Source of the DNA: an uncultured Collinsella sp.
GTDB taxonomy: Bacteria; Actinomycetota; Coriobacteriia; Coriobacteriales; Coriobacteriaceae
Direction: 5' to 3'
Length of the DNA stretch: 21,910 nt
NCBI GenBank assembly: GCA_934654515.1
Contig: CAKUGA010000020.1
Span: 1-21,910, forward strand
Shown here: positions 15,411-21,910 of the stretch, piece by piece
Layout of the letters: each line of letters opens with the position of its first letter
Numbering within the stretch: position 1 is the stretch's first letter
Program-made: the position numbers and the translations under genes
Notes under the pieces: model-generated
Databases searched by the model: none
Seen by the model: the letters and a program-made list of their open reading frames with translations, nothing else
What the model was told of the DNA's origin: nothing

Positions 15411-15438
15411 CTGTAAACAGATTAAACTCCGTTTACAG
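15411..15438. promoter_or_regulatory. LacI-type operator-like inverted repeat upstream of ROK gene
   Basis: CTGTAAAC (15411-15418) and GTTTACAG (15431-15438) are perfect inverted repeats separated by 12 nt, in an AT-rich stretch 110 nt upstream of the ROK ATG. TGTAAAC/GTTTACA half-sites are typical of LacI-family operators, and two LacI-type regulators are encoded nearby. A possible -10 (TATAGA, 15397-15402) lies just upstream, without a clear -35. Confidence 0.45.
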
Positions 15439-15547
15439 TCTAAAAGCGACCGTTAACCAAATACTTGGCCTTGTCTGGAATTCTCTGTGTTTGCATGGAC
15501 GGGATGGTCTGCCGATATTGACGTATCGGCGCAGAAGCGGAGGCAGC

Positions 15548-16462
15548 ATGAAAGAGTATTTTGGCATCGACGTGGGCGGCACGGCAGTTAAGTGGGCCGT
15601 GCTGGGCGAGGATTTTTCCATCCGCGAGCGCGGCAGCCTGCCGACCGATTTTGCTACGGCAGACGAAGCGGTCGAGGCCCTGACCGGTCTTATCGAGCCG
15701 CATCGCGATCGCGTGTCCGCCGTGGGCGTGAGTGCACCCGGCGGCATCTATGAGGATGACGCGGACGGCACCATCCATCGCGGCGGCGCGCTTACCTACA
15801 TGGACGGCTGTCCGCTGGGAAAGTTGCTGCGCGAGCGGTTTGACATGCCGGTGGCGGTCAACAACGACGGAAAATGCTGCGCGCTCGGCGAGTACGCAGC
15901 GGGCGCCCTTCGCGGATGCCGCACTGGCGTCGTGCTCGCTATCGGCACCGGCATCGGCGGCGGCATCGTTATCGATGGCCGCGTGCTTCGCGGCGCACAT
16001 GGCTTTGCAGGTGAGTTTAGCTTTCTGCGCAACGACGTGAGGCAGCCGGCGTCCGGGGACAGAATGTTTTCGAGCACAGGCGGCTGGCGTGCGCTGCGCG
16101 ATCTCGTCGTGGCCGAGAAGGACTTACCTGCCGATGGCACGGTGGACGGCCGCCGCGTTTTTGAGTGGATCGAGGCCGGCGATACGGCGGCGCAGTGCGC
16201 GCTTGACTGCTATGCGCGCACGTTCGATGCCATGCTCGTAAACCTTCAGGCGGTGCTCGACCCCGAGGTGTTTGTGATCGCGGGCGGCATTTCTTGCCAC
16301 CCCGAGCTCATCGATGCGCTTCGCGATCAGATGCCCGCAGCTCTTGCGGGCTATGAGGGCTTTCTTGCCGGCATCCCTGCGCCGCAGGTCAGGGCGGCCG
16401 AGCTCGGTAACGATGCTAACCTGTATGGTGCCGTGCAAGAAGCCATGCGCCTTTGCGAATAG
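15548..16462 (+). CDS. ROK-family sugar kinase
   Basis: A 304-residue cytoplasmic kinase of the ROK family. The N-terminal phosphate loop FGIDVGGTAVKWAVL, the catalytic aspartate D107 in VNNDGKCCALGE and the second nucleotide motif GTGIGGGIVIDG are clear. The zinc-binding cysteine cluster of classical ROK glucokinases (CxCGxxGCxE) is missing, and the GEIGH motif reads GEFSF. Zinc-free ROK members include beta-glucoside kinases, so the substrate may be a disaccharide or unusual sugar. The ATG at 15548 follows GGAGG. It lies 174 nt upstream of a LacI-type gene and fits the carbohydrate locus that follows. Confidence 0.83.
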   Translation: MKEYFGIDVGGTAVKWAVLGEDFSIRERGSLPTDFATADEAVEALTGLIEPHRDRVSAVGVSAPGGIYEDDADGTIHRGGALTYMDGCPLGKLLRERFDMPVAVNNDGKCCALGEYAAGALRGCRTGVVLAIGTGIGGGIVIDGRVLRGAHGFAGEFSFLRNDVRQPASGDRMFSSTGGWRALRDLVVAEKDLPADGTVDGRRVFEWIEAGDTAAQCALDCYARTFDAMLVNLQAVLDPEVFVIAGGISCHPELIDALRDQMPAALAGYEGFLAGIPAPQVRAAELGNDANLYGAVQEAMRLCE

Positions 16463-16508
16463 CTACCGAGTAAATGCGCCCGTTGGGGGAATAGTTGTGC
16501 CGCTTCGC

Positions 16509-16538
16509 TTGACAACAGGCTAAACTAGCTAATAAACA
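16509..16538 (+). promoter_or_regulatory. Promoter of the first LacI-type gene with shared motif
   Basis: A consensus TTGACA (16509-16514), a 16-nt spacer and AATAAA (16531-16536) form the likely promoter. The segment TAGCTAATAAACA (16526-16538) over the -10 recurs almost unchanged in the other LacI promoter. A TAAA-CA-TTTA palindrome follows at once, suggesting an operator and autoregulation. Confidence 0.5.
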
Positions 16539-16636
16539 TTTACTATTCTGTTTAGATTGAATTTGCGGTCGTTTAGTTGCCGAGCCACGGGCGGTCAAGC
16601 CACGATGCTCGGCCGCGACCGTTGCTAGGGGGAACG

Positions 16637-17647
16637 ATGGCTAAAGCAAGCGTCCGCGAGATCAGCCGCATTACCGGCTTCTCGCCCGCAACCGTGTCCA
16701 ACGCACTCAACCGCAAGCGCAGCGTGAGCGAGGAGACCGCCAAGGTCATCCTGGAGTGTGCGCAGTCGCTCGGCTACCAGCAGTCGACGCAGCTCGAGAG
16801 CATCCAGTTTGTGCTCGCGCGCAAGACGGGTGCCATCCTGGACGAGAGCACCTTCCACCCTGCGGTCATCGAGGGCGTGGAGCGCCAAGCACGCCGCCAC
16901 GGCATGAGTACGAGCTTTGTCTCGCTCGACTTTAGCGACCTGGACGCCGTGTGCCCGCAGGTCGAGGGCCTTATCGCCGATCCGTCAGCCGCTATCGTGC
17001 TGATGGGTACCGAGCTGGGCGAGGAGGACTACGCCCTGTTTGCCAACGCTGCTGCCCACCTGATCGTGCTCGATGGCTGGAGCGATCGCCAGTACTTCGA
17101 TGCCGTGGTCATCGCCAATACCGATTCGGTGCTGCGCGCCGTTGACCATCTTATCGAGAAAGGTCACAAGCAGATTGGCTATCTAGCGGGCGACCTGCGT
17201 ATCCGCAACTTTAAGGACCGTGAGCGCGGCTACCGCCAAGCGCTTGAGGATGCGGGCCTTGAGCCCAATCCGGCATGGCATGTCACCCTGGGCACCACAC
17301 TCGAGGGCGCTTATCACGACATGGGTGCCTGGCTCGACACCGTCTCGCGCGACGACCTGCCGACGGCCTTCTTTGCCGAAAACGACGTACTCGCCGTTGG
17401 TGCCATGCGTGCCCTCAACGAGCATGGCGTGCGCGTGCCCGACGATGTGTCGATGATCGGCTTCGACGACCTGTCCGTGGGCGCGTTCTCCAATCCGCCG
17501 CTCACCACGGTGCATGTTCCCAAGCACGAGGTGGGCGAGATCGCGGTGCGCCGTCTGGTGGGCAACATCCGCAATCCCAAGAGCTATACCTGCAAAACGG
17601 CCGTGTCGACCTATTTTGTCGAGCGCCAGAGCGTGCGCGAGCTCTAG
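16637..17647 (+). CDS. LacI-family transcriptional regulator (first)
   Basis: A 336-residue repressor-type regulator. The helix-turn-helix and hinge occupy residues 1-60 (SVREISRITGFSPATVSNALNRKRSVSEET). The remainder is a periplasmic-binding-protein-like sugar-sensing domain, ending with the family's FDDLSVGAFSNPPLTTV segment and a tail that includes VERQSV. The ATG follows AGGGGG. It is convergent with the second LacI gene, and the two share the bases CTAG as overlapping stop codons. Its effector is probably a sugar handled by the neighbouring kinase or hydrolases; which one cannot be told. Confidence 0.88.
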   Translation: MAKASVREISRITGFSPATVSNALNRKRSVSEETAKVILECAQSLGYQQSTQLESIQFVLARKTGAILDESTFHPAVIEGVERQARRHGMSTSFVSLDFSDLDAVCPQVEGLIADPSAAIVLMGTELGEEDYALFANAAAHLIVLDGWSDRQYFDAVVIANTDSVLRAVDHLIEKGHKQIGYLAGDLRIRNFKDRERGYRQALEDAGLEPNPAWHVTLGTTLEGAYHDMGAWLDTVSRDDLPTAFFAENDVLAVGAMRALNEHGVRVPDDVSMIGFDDLSVGAFSNPPLTTVHVPKHEVGEIAVRRLVGNIRNPKSYTCKTAVSTYFVERQSVREL

Positions 17648-18639
17648 GCAGAACGGCGCTTGATGAGCGATGCCCCCAGCTCGATCTTGAGCGGGTGGTG
17701 TTCGGCCTCGTCGATAATCTCGACGAGGCGCCGTGCGGCGATGGCGCCCATATACTCCGAAGGAACATTGAGCGTGGTCAGTTGTGGCTGCACGTAGGTT
17801 CCGCCGGCGTTGTTGTCGAAGCCGACGATGCGTACGTCATCGGGCACGCGATAACCACGCTCGATAAAGGCCTTCATGGCCCCAATAGCTATATCGTCAA
17901 AGACAGCGACGTAGTTTTGGGCGAGGGGTTCGCCCGAATCAATAATGTCGAGCATGCCGGCGTATGCCTCGTCTGGAGCGACGGCGAGCTCGTGGACGGT
18001 GCCGCACTTTTCCGAACCCGATAGCTGACCGATGGCGTGCTCGTAGGCGAAGCGTCGTTCGGTGAAGTTGCCCACGGTAACGGGCGTCGTTAACAGCCCG
18101 GGGACAGATCCATACTTCGAATGCAGGTACTGCACGGCTAGCATCATGCTGGCGGCATTGTCGATCTTGACCGTATCGACCCCAGCGCTCATGCATGAGT
18201 CCAACAGCAGCAGGGGACAGTCCAGCGATGCAAACGGCATAAAATCCGACTCGAACATCTCAGTTGCAAGGATGATGACACCATCGTATTGCGCTTCGGC
18301 GATGTCGGCGATCTGTTGCTGAGTGTTTTCGAACGGCGAGTAGTTCACCAGCGAAAACGAGAATCCCGCGTGTCTAAGGGTGCCCTCGACTCCGGCGAGC
18401 ATATCGGCGAAGAAGGGGGTCGTAAAGATGCGGCGCCGGTTAAAGGCAACCAAGGCAACGGCTCCGCTCTTTTGGCGCTCGAACTTAATCTTACTAAAGT
18501 CGTAACCCAGAGCTTCGGCGGTGCTCAGTACCAGCTGCCGTGTTTTTTTGCTTACGCCGCGTCGATTGTTAAGTGCAAGGGAAACGGCCGCTGCCGAAAT
18601 TCCCAGCTGGTCAGCGATTTGTTTTGCAGTAACGGCCAT
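17644..18639 (-). CDS. LacI-family transcriptional regulator (second)
   Basis: A 331-residue LacI-type regulator with a DNA-binding head (residues 2-55, TAKQIADQLGISAAAVSLALNNRRGVSKKT) and a sugar-binding core (SGAVALVAFNRR, FDDIAIGAMKAF, GFDNNAGGTYVQPQLTTL). The ATG at 18639 is preferred because AGGA lies 7 nt upstream; an in-frame ATG at 18669 has no such site. It is divergent from the esterase-glycosidase pair across a 152-nt gap holding a perfect 16-bp palindrome, so it is the likely controller of that operon and of itself. It differs enough from the first LacI protein not to be a recent duplicate. Confidence 0.88.
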   Translation of the reverse strand: MAVTAKQIADQLGISAAAVSLALNNRRGVSKKTRQLVLSTAEALGYDFSKIKFERQKSGAVALVAFNRRRIFTTPFFADMLAGVEGTLRHAGFSFSLVNYSPFENTQQQIADIAEAQYDGVIILATEMFESDFMPFASLDCPLLLLDSCMSAGVDTVKIDNAASMMLAVQYLHSKYGSVPGLLTTPVTVGNFTERRFAYEHAIGQLSGSEKCGTVHELAVAPDEAYAGMLDIIDSGEPLAQNYVAVFDDIAIGAMKAFIERGYRVPDDVRIVGFDNNAGGTYVQPQLTTLNVPSEYMGAIAARRLVEIIDEAEHHPLKIELGASLIKRRSA

Positions 18640-18685
18640 GGTGGTTCCTAACGTTTGTGAACTTACCATGAGCTTAACACCAGGC

Positions 18686-18704
18686 TGTTTATTTAGCTAA
18701 ATAA
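18686..18704. promoter_or_regulatory. 16-bp palindromic operator in the divergent LacI/esterase gap
   Basis: TTATTTAGCTAAATAA (18689-18704) is a perfect palindrome. On the minus strand it covers the likely -10 (AATAAA) of the LacI gene, 17 nt from a TTGAGT -35. A second inverted repeat, ACTTAA-N13-TTAAGT (18716-18740), lies closer to the esterase gene. No plus-strand promoter is clear. Confidence 0.6.
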
Positions 18705-18791
18705 TTAGTAACTCAACTTAAGAATCAATAGAAGTTAAGTAGCGTCCCCAGTAGAGTCTGTCTCAGCAAACGCAACAGCAAGGGGGACGAG

Positions 18792-20264
18792 ATGATCAGC
18801 GGTATTTTTGAAATGCCCATTACGGATGAGAGCTATCCGTTTTCGAGCGCCGAGCGCTACTGTCATCTGAGTGCAAAGGATTACGTCGAGCGCGAGTATC
18901 GCGTTGACGGTACCGCCAACGTGTATCGCACCGCCGACGAAGACGGCGGCGTGGAGGTCATGACTGCCGACGCCCCTTATTCCAATCGGATCGTTGTTCG
19001 TGCTCCGAAAAATCCGGCGCAAGCGAGTGGCAATGTGGTCGTGGAGATCATCAATCCCACATCGTTTATGGAAATCGAGCGCATGTGGATTCTGGGTCAC
19101 GGCGAGTTTGTGCGCTCTGGCGATATCTATGTGGGCATTACCAGCAAGCCCAATACCATCGCCAAGCTCAAGGAATTCAATCCCGATCGCTATGCCTTCA
19201 TGAGCTGGGCAAACCCAACTCCCGAGCGGCCCTTTGACTTTGATCCGGAACAGCTCGAACGCGACGGCGCGCTTCCCGACATGGACATCTCCTACGAGAC
19301 TGGCCTGTTTTGGGATATGCTGACCGATCTTGCGTGGCTCTTGCGCGGAGACTCCGACCTTAACCCGATCCGCGACTATCCTCGCCAGGCAATTTGCCTT
19401 ACAGGATGGTCTCAGTCCGGCGCCTATCTGTTCCGCTACCTTAACAGTTTTGCCTATCGCGAGGAGGTGCGCCGTGACGGCCGCGTGTTTGACGGATACC
19501 TGTCTGGCGGCGGCATCCATTCGATGTGCATTCCCGTCAACCAGTATGAATGCTGCCGGGAATACGCACACCATCTACTGCGTGTGGAGCACGTCGAGGA
19601 GCCGTTTATCGCCCTTCAGACCGAAAGCGAGAACGGTCGCTTTGAGAGTTGGCGCACGCTTATGCCCGATAGCGACGATCCCGATTTTAAGTACCGGCTG
19701 TACGAGGTGACGGGTGCTTCCCACGATACGCAGTGGAGTTACGTCGACTATTACCAAGACGACGAGGATCTCAAGCGTATCGACCATCTGCCGGTGTATG
19801 TCGGTAAGCATGCCGAGGCAAACGCCTATCCGTCGCAGTATCTGTTCCATGCTGCATTCCGCAATCTGTTCCGCTGGGTCCGTACGGGTGCGGCTCCGGC
19901 AACCTGTCCACGCATTGAGCTGGACGCGAGCGGCGAGAACGTAAAGGATGCCCTGGGAAATACCAAGGGCGGACTTCGCACCTGCCTGCTCGAGCATCCG
20001 TTTGCCCGCTACTCCAACACGAGCTTGGTGGAGCCGGGGCAGGGCACGGTCGATAAAACGAGCGATAAGGACGGGCTGTTTGGCCACATGGAGTCGTTCT
20101 CGGCATCGATGCTCAAAGAGCTGTACGGGTCGCTCGAAAACTATCGCGCTCTGTGTGAGCGCGATACGGCGATCGAGGTGTCACAAGGCTTTATTTGTGC
20201 CGAGGATGCCCAAGCGATCGTTGACTTTGCCATGGCATCCGCTCGTGAGCGAGGACTGAACTAG
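18792..20264 (+). CDS. Alpha/beta-hydrolase domain protein (Abhydrolase_10 type)
   Basis: A 490-residue alpha/beta hydrolase resembling the family annotated only as 'alpha/beta hydrolase domain'. The nucleophile elbow is G205-W-S207-Q-S-G210, a variant of GxSxG, and a likely catalytic histidine lies in GASHDTQWSY. An early IINPTSFMEIERMW segment and FNPDRYAFMSW also fit that family. It has no signal peptide or membrane helix, so it is probably cytoplasmic. The gene is transcribed away from the second LacI gene and lies 28 nt before a glycoside hydrolase, which suggests it removes an acyl or ester group from the same substrate. GGGGGACGAG precedes the ATG. Confidence 0.8.
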   Translation: MISGIFEMPITDESYPFSSAERYCHLSAKDYVEREYRVDGTANVYRTADEDGGVEVMTADAPYSNRIVVRAPKNPAQASGNVVVEIINPTSFMEIERMWILGHGEFVRSGDIYVGITSKPNTIAKLKEFNPDRYAFMSWANPTPERPFDFDPEQLERDGALPDMDISYETGLFWDMLTDLAWLLRGDSDLNPIRDYPRQAICLTGWSQSGAYLFRYLNSFAYREEVRRDGRVFDGYLSGGGIHSMCIPVNQYECCREYAHHLLRVEHVEEPFIALQTESENGRFESWRTLMPDSDDPDFKYRLYEVTGASHDTQWSYVDYYQDDEDLKRIDHLPVYVGKHAEANAYPSQYLFHAAFRNLFRWVRTGAAPATCPRIELDASGENVKDALGNTKGGLRTCLLEHPFARYSNTSLVEPGQGTVDKTSDKDGLFGHMESFSASMLKELYGSLENYRALCERDTAIEVSQGFICAEDAQAIVDFAMASARERGLN

Positions 20265-20292
20265 CAGGACTAAGACCGGAGAGGGGTCTGCA

Positions 20293-21910
20293 ATGGATAT
20301 GACGTTGAATCAAGCCGCTGTTGCCGAGATTTGGCGCCCGGTTGTACTGACGTTTGAGAGCGCCTGTTCGTTCGATAACCCGTTTTTAGACGTTGAGATT
20401 TGGGCGGAGTTCACCGGCCCGAGTGGCAGGGTAATTCGCCGCGAGGCCTACTGGGATGGTGGGCGTACCTACTGCGTGTCGTTTGCCCCGACCGAGCTGG
20501 GTGCCTGGAACTATGTTATCGAGGCTCTCGAGCAGACCGGTCTTAATGGCTGCACGGGCCGCGTCGAGGCCGTGCCGTACGCGGGCGACCTCGATCTGTA
20601 TCGCCACGGTTTTATCCGCGTTGCAGACGATTCGCGCATGTTTGCCTATTCAGATGGTACGCCGTTCTTTTGGCTGGGCGATACCCATTGGGAGTTTGCC
20701 TACCGTGAGAGCTGGGATGCGTCGAACCACCCCGGCATGACAAGCCAATTTCGCGGCATGGTCGATCTGCGCGTCAAGCAGGGCTTTACCGTCTATCAGA
20801 CCAACCTGCGCTCTGACATGGGCGCAGGTGATCGCTATTGGATTGACGGTGGCATGGCCAAGGGTGTGGAAGATGTGCCTAATGTGGCCTTCTACCAGCG
20901 GGAGCTCGACCGCCGTATGGCCTATATCGCCGATGCGGGCTTAGTGAACGCACTTGGGCAAGCGTGGGCGTTTGCCATTCTCGGCGAGCATGCCGTGGAA
21001 CACCAAAAGCACCTCGCCCGCTACCTGGTGGCGCGCTACGGTGCATATCCGATGGTGTGGACGCTTGCCGGCGAGGTTGCCGGATACCGCAAAGAAGGTC
21101 GAGCCGCCATGCTTGACGGCTGGCGTGAGGTCGCCTTGGAGATTGAGGCACGCGACGGCTATGGTCATCTGGCGACGGCGCACTATACCAACGAGCGCCC
21201 CTTTGCCGATTACTACCAGGATGAACCCTGGATGGACTTTACGCTCAACCAGGCCGGTCACGGCGATTACCTCATCAAGGCAAGCGACTACTTTGACTAT
21301 CTGGCAGCTCATGACGACAAGCCCTTCGTTGAGGGCGAGGCGCTCTACGAGTTTTGCTCGACGCTCGAGGAGATGGGTACGCGCCTGTGCACCGCAGACA
21401 TGCTGCGCCGCGTGGCGTATATCTGCATGCAGGCCGGCGGCGCCGGCTATACCTACGGAGCCCAGGGAATCTGGGACAACGTGTGGGAAAGCCCTGAGGA
21501 GCTCGACCCCTTTATGGCGATCTTCAACCGCTTTGGCATTACTTGGGCCCAGGCGGTAGACGGAGAAGGTGCGGTCCAGATGGGCTACATGCGTTCCTTC
21601 TACGAAGACAATCACTTCTGGGAGCTCGCTCCCTACGAAACGACCGATGCGGGCAACCTGTTTGCCAACAAGGCTCCGCTGGCAACCGCCAACCAGGACC
21701 TTTCGCGCATCGTCGCGTACTTTGGCGATACCGTGCGCCAAAAGCTTGCTATCGAGGGTGTGCCGACGGGCGCTGCCTATGCAAGCCGATGGTTTAACCC
21801 TCGCACGGGCGCATACCGTGACGGCGAGGACGCCCTTGCCGCCACGGACAGCATCACCCTGCCTGATAAACCCGAGGTTGGAGACTGGCTCCTCACCCTC
21901 GAGCGCAAGG
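20293..21910 (+). CDS. DUF5060/DUF4038 glycoside hydrolase (3' end missing)
   Basis: An open frame of 539 codons running off the window. An N-terminal beta-sandwich (about 10-100, EIWRPVVLTFES...WDGG) fits DUF5060. A TIM-barrel follows (about 105-455), beginning HGFIRVADDSRMFAYSDGTPFFWLGDTHWEF as in DUF4038/GH140-like enzymes. Candidate catalytic acids are E261 (TLAGEV) and the E347-G-E349 pair in FVEGEALYE. A C-terminal domain with SRWFNPRTGAYRDG and GDWLLTLE fits the small beta domain that usually ends these proteins, so only a few residues may be missing. It has no signal peptide. The ATG follows GAGAGGGG. The substrate is probably a plant-type or mucin glycoside; apiosidase activity is known for one relative only. 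Confidence 0.82.
   Translation, partial: MDMTLNQAAVAEIWRPVVLTFESACSFDNPFLDVEIWAEFTGPSGRVIRREAYWDGGRTYCVSFAPTELGAWNYVIEALEQTGLNGCTGRVEAVPYAGDLDLYRHGFIRVADDSRMFAYSDGTPFFWLGDTHWEFAYRESWDASNHPGMTSQFRGMVDLRVKQGFTVYQTNLRSDMGAGDRYWIDGGMAKGVEDVPNVAFYQRELDRRMAYIADAGLVNALGQAWAFAILGEHAVEHQKHLARYLVARYGAYPMVWTLAGEVAGYRKEGRAAMLDGWREVALEIEARDGYGHLATAHYTNERPFADYYQDEPWMDFTLNQAGHGDYLIKASDYFDYLAAHDDKPFVEGEALYEFCSTLEEMGTRLCTADMLRRVAYICMQAGGAGYTYGAQGIWDNVWESPEELDPFMAIFNRFGITWAQAVDGEGAVQMGYMRSFYEDNHFWELAPYETTDAGNLFANKAPLATANQDLSRIVAYFGDTVRQKLAIEGVPTGAAYASRWFNPRTGAYRDGEDALAATDSITLPDKPEVGDWLLTLERK

Overview
The window is a gene-dense, high-GC bacterial chromosome segment with strong Shine-Dalgarno sites and short intergenic gaps. 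It most resembles a gut coriobacterium of the Collinsella type. That assignment is inferred from base composition, codon choice and the kinds of proteins present; there is no rRNA or marker gene to confirm it. I see no tRNA, rRNA, CRISPR array, prophage or transposase gene.

Left part (1-7059): a membrane-anchored alpha/beta hydrolase on the minus strand diverges from a plus-strand run. The run is a hemolysin-III/PAQR membrane protein, a CNNM/CorC-type DUF21-CBS transporter, a stand-alone protein that looks like the N-terminal domain of cyanophycin synthetase (with an HxxEH motif), a YtxH-like protein overlapping a PRC-barrel protein, and a membrane-anchored polysaccharide-deacetylase-like protein whose metal ligands are mostly replaced.

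Magnesium block (7060-10536): a leader of about 200 nt with a three-way-junction fold precedes two genes 8 nt apart. The first joins PRC-barrel, MgtE-N and CBS domains to a five-helix membrane domain without the usual MgtE pore signature. The second is an NRAMP-family transporter whose metal-site residues (DAGG, APW) match the magnesium-selective NRMT branch. With the upstream CNNM-type transporter, three genes point to Mg2+ homeostasis.

Middle (10537-13129): a 230-bp non-coding element bounded by 34-bp inverted repeats, a strong hairpin, and a minus-strand membrane O-acyltransferase with a C-terminal SGNH domain.

Right part (13223-21910): a nucleoside-salvage pair (ribokinase, nucleoside hydrolase), then a carbohydrate locus. 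The locus holds a ROK kinase, two convergent LacI-type regulators whose stop codons overlap, an Abhydrolase_10-type esterase-like protein, and a DUF5060/DUF4038 glycoside hydrolase that runs off the window end. Neither hydrolase has an export signal, so I infer cytoplasmic processing of an imported, acyl-decorated or unusual glycoside. The two LacI promoters, and more loosely the ROK upstream region, share a TAGCT...TAAACA motif.

The best candidates for something undescribed are the leader RNA of the Mg2+ operon, the HxxEH protein, the inverted-repeat element and the degenerate deacetylase.
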